From positions 16,985,515 through 17,049,514 of the forward strand of contig NW_022881603.1 in the NCBI RefSeq assembly GCF_003369915.1: 64,000 bases of DNA, written 5' to 3'. Below are positions 42,739 to 54,755 of the stretch, piece after piece. This DNA is from Drosophila miranda. Lineage: Eukaryota > Arthropoda > Insecta > Diptera > Drosophilidae. Under the pieces are notes generated by a model. That model saw nothing but the letters and a program-made list of their open reading frames with translations, ran no database searches and was not told where the DNA came from. Made by a program: the position numbers and the translations under genes. Each line of letters starts with the position of its first letter. Within the stretch, counting starts at the first letter, position 1.

Positions 42739-45700
42739 TCATGAGCTGCATTCGTCGACAACCAGCGGCGTCTCTGCCTGGCTCGTTGCGCTAGACTCCG
42801 GCTGCAAATCCCCAACGACATCGGCTCCCTCGTCATCAATGCCACCAATTGTCAATGTGGGGTCAATTATTCGAATGTCCGCCAAATTCGCATACTGCAT
42901 GTCACTGATCATCTCGCTTGCGAGCCGTTCAGCCATCTGCAGATGCATCGACGACCCACTCGGCGGCATGTGGGGATTTGTTTCCAGAAGTTGCAAATGA
43001 TAGTAGACGCCCTCGTCGTCTATCGAATAGAACTTCGAGAACTTGGCGTCGGTGAAAAACTGGCTGGCCTTGTTGCCCACAAACTTGATGCAAGCCAGCA
43101 GCTCCGGCCGTATGGCATTGCCCCGTTTGTTTCGCCACAGATCTACTTCCGGCTGGGTGTCGCGAACGGGTTGATGGAGATGACTAACAAATGGCGGTGG
43201 CTCTGACATGTCCGAAACAATAGGAGCCGCATCGACAGCATCCTCCTGCGTGACACTGATCATCTTGTGCCGGCGGCTGCGTCTTATGGCCAGCTGCGAC
43301 TCGATCTGGTTGTTCCGCATGTGGCTCACGTTCCAGAAGCACAGCTGCTCCCCGCAGCTAATGAGCAACAGTTTGCACGGCGAGAACCGTAGCTGTGTGA
43401 TGCACTGCTCGTGCACTTCCTTTATGCTGTAGACCAACTGAATAGCAGCTCCTGCCAGGGAGTAGAGCTCGATAATGCCATTCTGGAAGCCCAGTGCAAA
43501 CAGGGAAGCGTCATCTGCGGCAATCAGGTAACTAATTTTCTGTTCCTCTGTGATCCGTTTCCTGCAGATGACATCGTTCCTTAGCCACGTGTCGGTGTAG
43601 TCTTTAGAGTTATAAGCGTGTGCCTCACTCACCTCAATGGTGTTGTTCCCGAAGGCCAGAAAGAGCAGACCGTTCCTTAGGTCAAAGCCCATAAGTGGTT
43701 CGTCACAGTTTTCCAGCTTGATGAGTACCAGAGGGTTGGATATATCCAGTTGCTGGAATATAAATTTCAAATAGACAGGTAATAAGTCAGTTTTTAAAAG
43801 AATAGGCATGCACTCACAAAGACTCCGTGCTCGGAGAACAAGAGCAGAAACTTTCCACCCAGAAGGCAGGAATATTTGGTGTCCAGCTCCAACTTGAGCG
43901 GCCAATCCACTGGCGCTGTTCCAGCCACTGGCAGCGATGGCAGCTCTGGTTGTAGCTGGAATATGACAGTTTTGCGTGGACCGTGCGCCGACGCCACCAG
44001 CAGCTGAGAGTTGACCTGCTTGAGGTAGTCGATGGGCTCCGTAATATACTGTTGCGGCAGCACCGCATCGCGGTTCACATCGATGATCACCCCGTCCATG
44101 TAGCCGACAAATATGTGATCGTCGTCGTGGGCGGATATTGCGGTTATGCGCGTCTTGCTGGCCGCATGCGTGGGGGTTATCGTTGACCAAGACGAAATAC
44201 TGGACCTGCGGCGAGCACTTGGGTCGGCGGTGGTCTCAATATGATGGATACGCTCCTTGGAGTCGATGGCCAGCAGCTGAGACCGCTTTCTGGTCATGTC
44301 CAGGAGCGGGCGCAGATAGACATTGGGCTCGAGGCAAGCCCGTGTAATGCCCTTTGTCTCATCCACATTGTGGACCCACGTAATACCCGAATCCACCTTT
44401 CGCAGTGTGTGCACGTGCAGGAGCCGCTTTCCTTTGGCACCACAAAGCACTATGTACTTGTAAATAGGATCGCACAGCTCGTAGATGTCCACGCATTCGA
44501 TGTGCTCGCTCACATTGCTGCGCAGCACGGGACTGGACAGCTGGATGTCATACACAATGAGGCCAACCGATGTTCCCAGGATCAGATAGCGACCATCTGG
44601 CGATCCCTTAGCGCAGGTAATGAAGCTCATGTCCGGCAGCTGCACAGGCTCCGACTTGAGCCGCACTAGAGGCTGTTGAAAGTCGCCAGGCTCGAACGTC
44701 AGCCGCCAAACGCTGTACCTGTGGATGAGCAGCAGGGTCGAATGCTGGCTGCGTTCATTGTAGACTTCAATCGCAAGCGGGGGGTCATTGTGGACATCGT
44801 AGCCACTGAGCTCTGGCTTGTCGCACGACCCGTTGTGCAGATCCCAAACGGTGAGGGTGCAGTCAGCGGTGCATATGACATAGTAGCGGTTCAGCACCTG
44901 AACGAAACACCGCACACGAAGCGGATGCGTCTCGAGGGTGGGCGTGTTGGAGGACTTGAACACTTGGTCCCTGTCATCCCACTCACAGATGCAAACGTCG
45001 CCGTTGCTGAAGGCCACATGCAGCTGAATCTTTGCGTCTCCAACGGTTGCTTCCTCGTTCAAGTAGAACGCCGCAATGTTCTGGTCCACGCTCTGGTAGC
45101 TCATTGCGCGCTTGGCGACGCCATTGACCAGCTGCTTGTACGTACGAGTCGCCGCATATTTCCGCAAATGGGAAAGGTGTGGCGGTCGCACACGCTGGCG
45201 ACTTCCGCTGCTGTGACGCCGCCCAAAGCACTCGGCCCACAGCGACCAGAGCTTCACACTGCCATTGCTGTGGAGCGTGAGCAGGTGCTTCTGGTTATTA
45301 AACACGGCCATTTTCAGGATGTCGCTGCTGTCGTTGTCATCCTTCAGCAGATACGTGTCCTCCGCCTCCAGAGAAACGTCGGTCAGCAGCATTTGTTTGC
45401 TGTCCAGAGCCATCAAGCAGAAGTCATTGTTCAGGTACAGGACGTGTCGAACCGTATTCTCCCCGAGGTTGATAATTTGCCGATGTTGGTGAAAGCGACC
45501 ACTGCCAAACGGATTCAATTTAGATTTCAGTTGCAAAAAGAGATCATTTACGTACTGCTCTGTGAACCAAACTTGATCACCGAACCGCTGCAATTGTCGG
45601 TGGGCCTCCTCGTATATGGTCTCCTCATCGTCCATCAGAGCGATTCGCAGAAGGCGGGTAAACTTGGACCGTATAAGGTTCTCCTCAATCTTTGGAAGGA

Positions 45701-47664
45701 AATCCAGCAAAGCATTCACCAGGCGCTTAAACTTGGGATCATTGTCTAGATGGCAGCACCAAAAAGGGTTAACTTTGTGTAGAGTTTACGAACGCTGTAG
45801 AATTTCAGCTGCTGTAAAGTGTTGAGTATCGATCCGCTGGCATTCCACGCTGTCTTGTCGTATTGTATCTTTTGTTCAAGAAACCGAAAATCGAGGAAAA
45901 TCTTGCGGAACAGAGCCACGCTCTCGGAGTGCTCCAAATTAGTCAGATGGTGGCCGATATGGCAATAGAAATAGCCATCCAAGAAGGGCACTGTCAGATC
46001 GTCATCATCGTCGAAAGCCTTTGTGATGCTGCCGCAAGAGGTAGAAAGAAATTTGAATTGTAAATGCCTCTCGAAGGAAATCGGGCAGTATATATAGTAT
46101 AACACCTACTTGTAATGATCAACGATTCTTCTATGGAGTGCAGCAGCGTTGTCCACCCTTAGTTTCAACTCCAAATATATCGTGGGTATACTTATGGTCG
46201 ACGGATGGGCCTGCTTTTCCACCAAGGAGTACCGGTGCAGCTTATTCACCACCACCATCGGATCGTCGCTATCTGATTTATTGTCTGACCAAACCAGAGA
46301 TAGGAGCTACATTCGAATAGAACATTAAAGATTAGATTTAATTGGCAATGAGCTAATCGAGGCACTTACATCGATGGACGGACGGAGGGAATATGAAGAG
46401 CTTATCGAATATATTCCTATTTATAACCGGCTCCAGCACCTTCAGTGAGCTCTCGATAATGCTCGTGAGTTTATTGCAGTTCACACTGGGAAGAAAAAGA
46501 ACAGATTTAAGAGTTGAGGCCATTGTAAGAAGGGGATTTCCCCTATATTCATGTACTCACTCTTTCCAATTCTCCCAAGTGGCCAGACCGTCGCGTATAC
46601 TCTCGGCAATAATGCTCAGGCTGCGTGGATTTGTCGTCAGCACTTCCCTGGGCAGATCCTCTGGCCTGCAGTGGAGATACTTGACAATTAGCGACTCAGC
46701 CTCGTGCTCGGTGAGGGCATCCTTCAGCGGCACATGCTTGGTGGTCGCCGCGGACAGGTAATCGGTAACGCACTTGTAGCGAGTGGTCAGGAGTATCTTG
46801 CAGCCGAGATTGAACGCCTTCCAGGTGCGAACGCTCTGCACATTTCGCAGCACCAGCAGGTAGTTCTCGTATGGCTTGCTCTTGAGCAGGCGCCGCAGTT
46901 CGATTTTGACGCTGTCAATGCGCTGCATGATGTTCCAGGTGCCGGAGTCGCATCGGCTGCTCCAGCTCGGATCGATCTGGTAGAGCAGAGTGAGCAGCAT
47001 TTCGAGGTCTGCCTCGGGGCTGTTGCAGTTCTTCACATTCAGCCAGAATATCTTAAAGTCCATCTTCTGCTGCACTTTGTACGAGGAGCAAACGTCGAGC
47101 ACAAGCCATTGCTTGCCGGCGCCCAGGGGTCCATCGACCAGGACATTCTTGGCTGGCCTCAACTCCAGCAGGGCCTTGGTTAAGTCGAGGAACTGTCCAC
47201 AGAACGTACATACATATAAATAAAAATTAATTTTAAATATTTCATTATTGCCAATATCTTACCGGTTTTAGGCGCGGCACATTGTACTTGGAAAACACTT
47301 GATTGTCATTGAACAGACGATCCCGCTGCTCTACGTACAGCCTGGTGTTGGGGCTCGGCTGTAGGTACTCGGCTTTGATGGGCCTCATCAGGAATTCGTA
47401 GTTGGCCCCATCGCGATAGTTGAGAACCTCCTCGACGAATCTTTTAACGATGCTCTCTGGCTTCTCGAGCAATTTCCAAAACAAAAGGTAGATTCTAACA
47501 TCCGTTTGATCCGATGCAAAAATGAAATCGATTTCCCTTTTGGTTAGTATCGAACGCAGTGAGTCCTCCACATCCTTGCAGTCAAAGTCCTCAATGAAGG
47601 GGTCCAAAAACACCGACAATATATCCTTATAATGGTAATGCATCTGATTCACATCAGTGTCCAT
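42739..47664 (-). CDS. Dark: Dark, Apaf-1/CED-4 family apoptosome scaffold (one exon out of frame)
   Basis: Dark assembles the fly apoptosome and activates the caspase Dronc. Coding exons: 47664-47263, 47192-46561, 46485-46370, 46306-46110, 46028-45790, 45745-43818, 43752-42739, about 1,500 codons. Domains: CARD (residues 1-95), NB-ARC with P-loop [11 protein letters not shown] (about 150-165; Gln follows the Lys where Ser/Thr is usual) and sensor-like LLTTRYKC, winged-helix/superhelical region, then two WD40 propellers (exons 6-7). Exon 46485-46370 is 116 nt, one base too many for the phases of its neighbours. A GGAC tandem duplication at 46376-46383 explains it. The intron at 45746-45789 is only 44 nt. 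If real, the frameshift truncates NB-ARC and removes the WD40 sensor. Confidence 0.88.
46376..46383 (-). other. Dark: GGAC tandem duplication causing a frame change in Dark
   Basis: The plus strand reads GATGGACGGACGGAGG. Removing one GGAC makes the exon 112 nt and restores phase to the next exon (LLSLVWSDN). The splice donor after the duplication is a good GTAAGT. Confidence 0.6.
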
Positions 47665-49849
47665 TGTGGTCTATAAAAATAGACTGGGCAAAAATACACA
47701 CAAAAACAACAAAATTTTTTATCAACAGGTCTTGATTGCATAAACAGATACAAACAGAGAACAGAGTTTCCGAACTATCAGAGAATGGTGAAATTAGATA
47801 CGTGCAGCGATCGTGGACCATGACAACTCCTTCTGAGTGCTGATCGTCAAGGAAATCCAAAAAACTTGATCAACTCGATCAGATTCGGAATTCGTGACAC
47901 AGAAGCATACGATCATAAAAGGAAATTCTAGTTCGAATCTGTGCACTGTCTTTCTTCAATGTCTCGTCTCCAAACTCTGACACTAGCCTATTACTATTTA
48001 CTTATTCAATTAACTCTTCGATTAGATTATGTATCTGTCGATTGCCCGCCAAATCGACGACAGGTGACTCAAAGCCGAGAATTCCGAGTGGAAGCCTGGA
48101 TGGATGTGCAGATAATGTGCTTAAGCATAACAACAGATGCAAGTGAATGAACTTGGAGCGTTTGTGTGTGCGCTCTTGAGTCACAATGCCTTGAGTTTAT
48201 TAAAAGAGAAACACACACACAAAATCGGGGAGGAAAACAGCCACACAACCACGTATGCACACAAGGGGGAACGGGGTGGAGTGCAAGCAAAACACGTAAA
48301 TTAATTATATTTTAGAATTTTGGCACTAGTAGAACAATTATACTGCACAATACCAGTGCATTTGCACCTGCAACCTGTATATATACGAACGAACGCCACA
48401 CACTAATACTCACGTTTGTGTTTATTTATAACGAAACCGTTGTCCTTACATTAAATGAGAAATAATTCTATATGTATGTATTGCACTTTATCTTATGCTA
48501 GTTGAGACATCGGCTGAACGAGTTCTGCGTTCTTTTGTCTTTCACATTTTCTTAGTTACGAGAACTGCGACGAAATTTCAAAATAATAAATAAAAATTGC
48601 AAACAAATTGCGCACATTTAGCACAACAACAGCACAATCTATAGTGTGAACGTTTAGTGGAAGCGAATAATTCCCACGAAAATGATGAAATTTCATTTCA
48701 GATTTTTAGCGCAGTTCAGGTGAAAGATATCGTGGTTTTTTCGTAAGTAGACAGGAAGGATAGGATCTACAAGAAGAATTAACAAGCAGTATTTTTTTCC
48801 ACGGCTTAACTCAAGCTGTTCGCTTATTAAAATAGAGGGGGGTTGGCTATACCATATGGTATATTTCTGAAAGTCTAGCTCACACAGCTTGCATGGTGTT
48901 TTCTAGTATTTTCCAATATTTTTTAAGATGCATTATGGAACAAAGCATTAATATGAAAATCCCAGGCCACATCGAATACTAAAAAAAGGCATGTCAAAAA
49001 GTGGTTTCACACTGGCGCTTCCATGGGGCTTACCTAAAAAAAATAAACGGCCAAACTTGTCAACAAATGTGCACTTCATGTGACGCTTTTGATAATTACA
49101 TACAAATGTAGTTAATATGTACCAACTGTCTAGCTAAATTAATTTAGTGGAAATCATAGTTGACCGTATCTGCTTAAACCTTATTTTATAAACAATCCAA
49201 TAAAGATGAGATTTTAAAGTTTACCAGTCTTATAGGAAATTGATTTATGAACGGGATAAAATTATGAGTTCAGGGCTGAGGGTCCTAGCTAGCTAGTAAT
49301 ATTCAACCGAATATCAAAAAGGAGGAACATGATGGAACTTTAATACAATTAATTCTTCAGTATATTTACGGTATATTTTGAAGTTTTTGACGTATATTTC
49401 GGTATATTTATGAGGGTCTGACGGTATATTTGATGAATAAAGCGGTCCCGACAGTGAAAAGGCGAAATTGTTAATTATCTTTGGCGAAGAATTAATTGGT
49501 AAAGTATAGCGACAACAAATCAGCATAATATCAGTATCCCGCATCTAAATATATGCATATTACAATCACGTGAACTTGTCGGCCATTAATATATATAATT
49601 CCGACAGACACGCAGACACGAGCAAGCGAAAGTTGAAAGGCAGCAAAGCAAAGGTGACAACGCAAGCAAGACGAAAAAAAGAAAACCAACGACGTATACG
49701 TTACATTTCGATAAAATTAAGGTAGGCATTGAAAACTGAAGCATCAGTGTCAGAAAGATTTGTGAGTCAGTGCAAGTCTGTAAAGAAAATATAAGAAACG
49801 ACTTTTTGTGCTTGAAAAAAAAAATAAAATCACCTAGTGAAGAAACAAA
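47665..49849. other. Intergenic / 5' UTR region between Dark and the PAIP1 homologue
   Basis: The two genes are head to head. A TTTTGCCCAG acceptor-like site just before the Dark ATG suggests a 5' UTR intron. AT-rich sequence fills most of it. A repeat related in reverse to 41.5-41.64 kb lies at about 49.20-49.32 kb. Weak motif 6 / motif 1-like sites near 48.85 kb could serve Dark. Confidence 0.4.
49360..49440 (+). promoter_or_regulatory. Cluster of motif-6-like core promoter elements upstream of the PAIP1 homologue
   Basis: Four GTATATTT sites occur in 80 bp. The one at 49398-49409 (TTCGGTATATTT) fits Ohler motif 6 exactly. They are about 450-600 bp upstream of the presumed start codon of the downstream gene. 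Confidence 0.45.
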
Positions 49850-49942
49850 ATGTCCGCAATTGTGGCGGAATTGGCGTCGGCGCTCGGCGTCGACGTAACC
49901 GCATCATTGAAACATGAATGTGATTTGTTTAGTGCTTTTTAA
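49850..49942 (+). other. Upstream ORF / 5' leader ATG of the PAIP1 homologue
   Basis: ATG 49850 in good Kozak context (ACAAAATG) opens a 30-codon frame beginning MSAIVAELASALG and closing at TAA 49942. A GTAACC donor-like site at 49895 and a TTCTTAG acceptor at 49977 suggest a short 5' intron. Splicing does not join this ATG in frame with the main protein, so it is treated as an upstream ORF. Confidence 0.4.
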
Positions 49943-50003
49943 AACGTGTTCAGCTAATTGTGTGTTTTTATTCTTAGTTTTCGAAACCGACGCCGCTATC
50001 GCT

Positions 50004-51814
50004 ATGTCATGCCGCGCACCCTTCCAACCCGAAGACCAGTATGAGCCACTACGTCTACCGAATCCCGGGGGCAATACCGCCGCCACTGGCTTGGCCCATG
50101 ACGCCGCCATCCCTTTAGACCAACAGGCGCACTTGTTCAACGATTATGGAGGAGCTGCGGGCTATACTCAGAGTGAGTACGCTCCTGGTCAAGCAGTTGG
50201 TTATGTACAGGCCCAGGCTTTGTCTGAGCTGGCCAGCGGCTTTGACGGCTCATCGAAACTGTCGGCGGCCGCCACAGTTTTTATACCGAGGGCAGTCGCG
50301 CCCCCACAACCCCAATCGCGACATCAGCAATGTCAGCAGCACCAGCCTGGAGGAACAGCGCCTTACGGGCAGCAGCAGCAGCACCGCTATGTCAATGGCT
50401 ACAAGCATCATCATCAGCACCAGCAGCACCACCATCAGCATCAGCAGCACCACAACCATCATCACCACCAGCATCAGCAGAAGTTTAAGAATGATATGCA
50501 AAATCTACCGAATTCTCTACAAAGCCGACTGAACGTATCCAATCAGGAGTCCTCAAACAATGGATCGATGGGGGGCAATTTCTATCAGCAGCAGGTACAG
50601 CAGCAACTGCCACACCAACAGAACACACAACAACAACACGGGAAATTCCAACGTTACGCTCATTTAAATAATTCATTCCAACAAATCGCACAGCAGCCGC
50701 ACCATCAGCAGCAACAGCAGCAGCAGTACTTCCAAAATCAACAGCAGCAGCCACAAGACTCTACTTCGTCCGCAGCTGCCTCGTCCTCGTAGTCGTCGAA
50801 CGCGTCGCAGCCGGACATGGCTACCATTGCATTGGAGTATCTCGATACAGTAATACATTGCCTTAACCAGGTGAGAGTAGCTAATATCCATATGCTTTGG
50901 GTCTGGCCCACTAATCGCGTTCTATTCGGTCCATCTTTCAGAATCCGGGCCAATTTGATACAATCGCATCACGTTTCCTAACCATTTTCGACGGCATGGA
51001 GAACAACCACTACGTACTCTCGATCGCCATGGAGGATATATTCGAGAAATCCATCGAGCAGCCGAACTTCCGATACATGGGAGCCAAGCTGTACAATTTG
51101 CTGCACATGCTGAACCCCAAACCAGACTCGCTGTTCCACACTCTACTCAAATGCAAGCTCGACTACCACCAGGAGGAAGTGTCGAAGTATATGACATCGG
51201 GGGAGCAGCAAAAAGTGCGCGAGACTGCGCTCTTCCTCGCCGAGCTCTACATGCAGCTCCGCGGTGATGACGACGCCCGTATCCAACTCATTGCCGTTAA
51301 CATTGTGTACTCTCTGACCAAGCTCCTGGCCTTTGAAAGTGCCGAAAACGTGCGCTGCATTTGCCAGACCCTGAAGCTGGCCGGCTACGACCTCACCGCC
51401 GACTGCCCAAAAGACATACTGAATATAATCACAGCCCTGAAAGAGATTGAACTGAAGACCAACGGCAGGTACGCAATGGCCGCCAGCGTCATTGCCTTGC
51501 AGCAGAACAACTGGGGCCGCAAGGTCTCCAACGCCCTCGGTGGCGAGGAGGATACTGTGGCAGAGCCACCGCGCCTCAGCGATGAGCCCGTTTTCTACGG
51601 CCCCGATGGCCATGAGCTGACTGCCGAGGAGACGGACTTTCTCGCTGCCGAGGACGATGCCAATGGCAGTGAAGGCGACGAATTCGATGTACGAGACGGC
51701 GACCTGGATCTCGATCCCGAAATGGACGAGGAAACCGAACGCGCGTACAAGGACTTCTGCAAGCAGGGTCAGCAGCAGGCGCAGGCCAAGGGCCAGTCCA
51801 ATCGCAAAACTTAG
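50004..51814 (+). CDS. PAIP1: PAIP1-like poly(A)-binding protein-interacting protein (in-frame TAG before MIF4G)
   Basis: PAIP1 links poly(A)-binding protein to eIF3/eIF4A and stimulates translation in the cytoplasm. Two coding exons, 50004-50870 and 50942-51814, join in phase. Features: a PAM2 motif LSAAATVFIPRA (about residues 85-97) that binds the PABP MLLE domain, long Q/H-rich stretches (110-260), a MIF4G domain starting at about residue 270 (MATIALEYLDTVIHCLNQ, then NFRYMGAKLYNLL), and an acidic C-terminal PAM1-like tail (DPEMDEETERAY). A TAG at 50790-50792 in a serine run lies in frame between PAM2 and MIF4G. Apart from it, the frame is continuous. Translation would yield only the N-terminal 262 residues unless the stop is read through, or MIF4G starts internally (ATG 50817). 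D. melanogaster counterpart: CG8963, from memory. Confidence 0.85.
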
Positions 51815-52170
51815 ACGGGTATCTGTGGTTTAATGGCGTGGCAGCTAGGTATAGTACTCGTACATGTGTATGCACGAACACCAGGAAGCGAATTAATATA
51901 TGTACAAAGCATTTTTAACACATTTCTCGGTTGTAGGATGATCGATAATTTCAGTTGCATGGTTCAGAACCAATTGTGATTATCTTTTAAATTATTTGAT
52001 AGCAAATTGTTTCTGATATATTTCGTTTCATGCGCCACTATGACATGTTTATAACCATTTTTTTCTAACCATATTTTTGTGATGCGCTTCTTTTGTATCT
52101 GTATGTCGCCACATGGTCGGCCCTCCCAAACCACCCCCGACCCAACACAGCTAATCATTTTTGGTTTGTT
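51815..52170 (+). other. 3' UTR and flank of the PAIP1 homologue
   Basis: AT-rich, with no open frame of interest. No perfect AATAAA stands close to the stop; AATATA variants occur near 51.89 kb. It ends at the DINE-1-like copy. Confidence 0.4.
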
Positions 52171-53271
52171 CTTTTTATACCCGATACTCAAAATGAGTAT
52201 TGGGGTATATTAGATTTGTGGTAAAAGTGGATGTGTGTAACGTCCAGAAGGAATCGTTTCCGACCCCATAAAGTATATATATTCTTGATCAGCATCAATA
52301 GCCGAGTTGATTGAGCCCTGTCTGTCTGTCCGTCTGTCCGTCCGTCCCCTTCAGCGCCTAGTGCTCAAAGACTATAAGAGCTAGAGCAACGATGTTTTGG
52401 ATCCAGACATCTGTGATATGTCACTGCTACAAAAATATTTCAAAACTTTGCCCCGCCCACTTCCGCCCCCACAAAGGACGAAAATCTGTGGCATCCACAT
52501 TTTTAAAGATACGATAAAACCAAAAACGCAGAATCGTAGAGGATGACTATATGTTCTAGAGTGTAAAATCTCAACCAGATCGTATAATTATTATAGCCAG
52601 AATCAAGAAAACAATGCCATTCTTTCTCGCTCTGTCTCTCTCTAACACACAGGTTTCATGGTCGGCTTTGCCAATTGCAAAATATGAGTTCAAGGATCTC
52701 AGAACCTATAAGATCCAGAGCAACCAAATTTGGTATCCACACTCCTGTGATATCGGACCTTGACCGTTTCGTGTCCAAATTTCGCCACACCCCCTTCCGC
52801 CCCCGCAAAGGACGAAAATCTGGGGCATCCACAAATCTCAGAGACTATTAAGGCTAGAGTAACCAAATTTGGTATCCGCACTTCTGTTAGATCTCACTAT
52901 AAAACGTATATCTCAGAATTTCGCCCCACCCCTTTCCGCCCCCACAAAGAACGAAAATCTGTTGCATCCACAATATTGCAGATTCGAGAAAACTAAAAAC
53001 GCAGAATCATAGATAATGACTATATCTATCAGATTGCTGAATCTGGATCAGATCGGATCATTTTTGTAGCCAAAAGCAAGAAATCAATTTGCAGCGGCCA
53101 CGCAGCGCCCGACGTCACGCTCAGACTGATTTTCTGTCTTTCTCGCACGCACTCTTTGTCGTGTGGTTCAATATTAGCGGCGTCTGCCGCAGGAGAGCCA
53201 TACTGACTTAGTATCGGGTATAACTGTAGAGTTGCGGTGTACGCAGCAACTCACAACGTTCCCCCTCGTTT
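52171..53271 (+). mobile_element. DINE-1-like non-autonomous Helitron, copy C
   Basis: Its ends are the same as copy B (TATACCCGATACTCAAAATG; CAACGTTCCCCCTCGTT). It has a shorter GTCC microsatellite and three modules with GAACGAAAATCTG or GGACGAAAATCTG. It keeps the roughly 95-bp segment near 52.62-52.72 kb that copy B lacks. It lies between the PAIP1 homologue and Ehbp1. Confidence 0.8.
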
Positions 53272-54755
53272 TTATTTATTTGTGTTTATTTGCAAGGACA
53301 TCAATTGAATTTAATTTAATTGCTAAAAACAAAACCACGATACAGATCGACTGCCACGCCTCTGCAACAAAACACACACACCAGCTGCACTCAAAGCCTC
53401 ATACATATGTACACCCACACTTACATAGAATATGTGTAGACTTATAACGGCGGAACAAAGCAAAACAAAAACAAAACGAAACAAATGCAAAAAATAAACA
53501 AGATAATTTCACATTCAATTAAATCAACATTCTCTTGATCATACATTGATAATAATTATAAATAAAAATTATCGAATTGCATTTAAACCAAAAATTGGTC
53601 TGCTATACATAATTGGGCTTCAAATTAATATGCAACGCAGTTTATTTAACAATTTGTTTGTGCGCAAATCAATTAAACCATTTCAACTATCGATAGCACT
53701 TTTCTTGTCTGCAGCCCTGAATATTGGACTTAGCTGTGTCTCTAGCAGTCTACACTTAACGTTTCATTGAATAATTGTTGTAACCCTGGATTTGTTGTGC
53801 GAAGAATTCAGGAATTAAATATATGTAGTGCAGCCTTGGGATATTGTTTTGTGTGCGGAAAACTCGAGGAATTAAATGTATGTTGGGCTGTGACAAGCCC
53901 GAATCTCGTGCAAGTCAAGAACACTCTTGAAGCCTCAAGGAGCAGTGTCGTTGCCCGTATCAAAGCATAGAAGGCCTTGAAAAGAATTCAGAGACCAAAA
54001 CAAGAGTGACGTCATAATGGTGATATTTATGTATATACAGACAAACATATTCATATATGTGGGATACAGAGTTTTGCTAAATATTGGATTGGCTAGTGAA
54101 ATATACTGAAAAGCGACGCACGCAAACAAACACATACACAGGGCCATTAATATATAAATACAAAACTAGCAATAAGCTGTAATTCTCTAAGAAAAGCAAC
54201 AAAAACGCGACAAAAGTGACAACTAAAGGTCACAAAAAACACAGTGCAATGGCAAAACAACAAATACTAAACGATACATAGCGAGGGTGGGAGGGAGAAT
54301 TGTGCGTGTCCGTGTGTACTTCTGTTCGGGTCGAGTGTGTGTGTGTGCGTATGTATTTTTTGAGTATTTTTGCAGATAACAAAGCGAGAGGTGACGAAAT
54401 CCTTCACTGTTTTAAGCAAAAATCTCAAGTATCTCATGACCATGCAATCTGAATTGTATCTGAAGAGTGCACTCTCTTTGTATGAACGACCCAGAAATAT
54501 AATCCAGATCATACATAGCATTGTGTCAGGCGTTGGCGTTTGAAGCACATTCTAATCAATTATTGCGCTCTGTGCTTTTAAGGTCGACTGCAGCGGTTGC
54601 AGCTGATTTATGACAGGACATCATGCACTAAGGAGACTTAAGTCGACGTCACCCACAACGAGAATCGAAGCAGAGATAACTTTTATACAGAAGCCCCCAC
54701 CACCCCCCTCAACATCACAACAAAACGGTCCCACGAGGGTACCACAAGTGTCGTC
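53272..54755 (+). other. Ehbp1 upstream region
   Basis: AT-rich, with no supported gene. It includes an imperfect tandem duplication of about 57 bp (about 53.79-53.91 kb) and GT-rich microsatellite (54.33-54.35 kb). It probably contains the Ehbp1 promoter and 5' UTR; the block near 54.55-54.62 kb with GCAG-rich sequence is the most GC-rich part. Confidence 0.35.

Noticed and set aside
44676..45749. Long plus-strand open frame (357 codons) opposite the Dark WD40 exon
   Set aside because: It mirrors the codon structure of the long Dark exon on the opposite strand and has no recognisable domain or start context.
49914..50003. Upstream extension of the PAIP1-like frame (MNVICLVLFKTC...)
   Set aside because: It runs through what looks like a short 5' intron ending TTCTTAG; the start MSCRAPFQPED at 50004 is more plausible.
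53546..53770. Plus-strand frame of 74 codons upstream of Ehbp1
   Set aside because: Low-complexity AT-rich sequence with no homology or context; probably chance.
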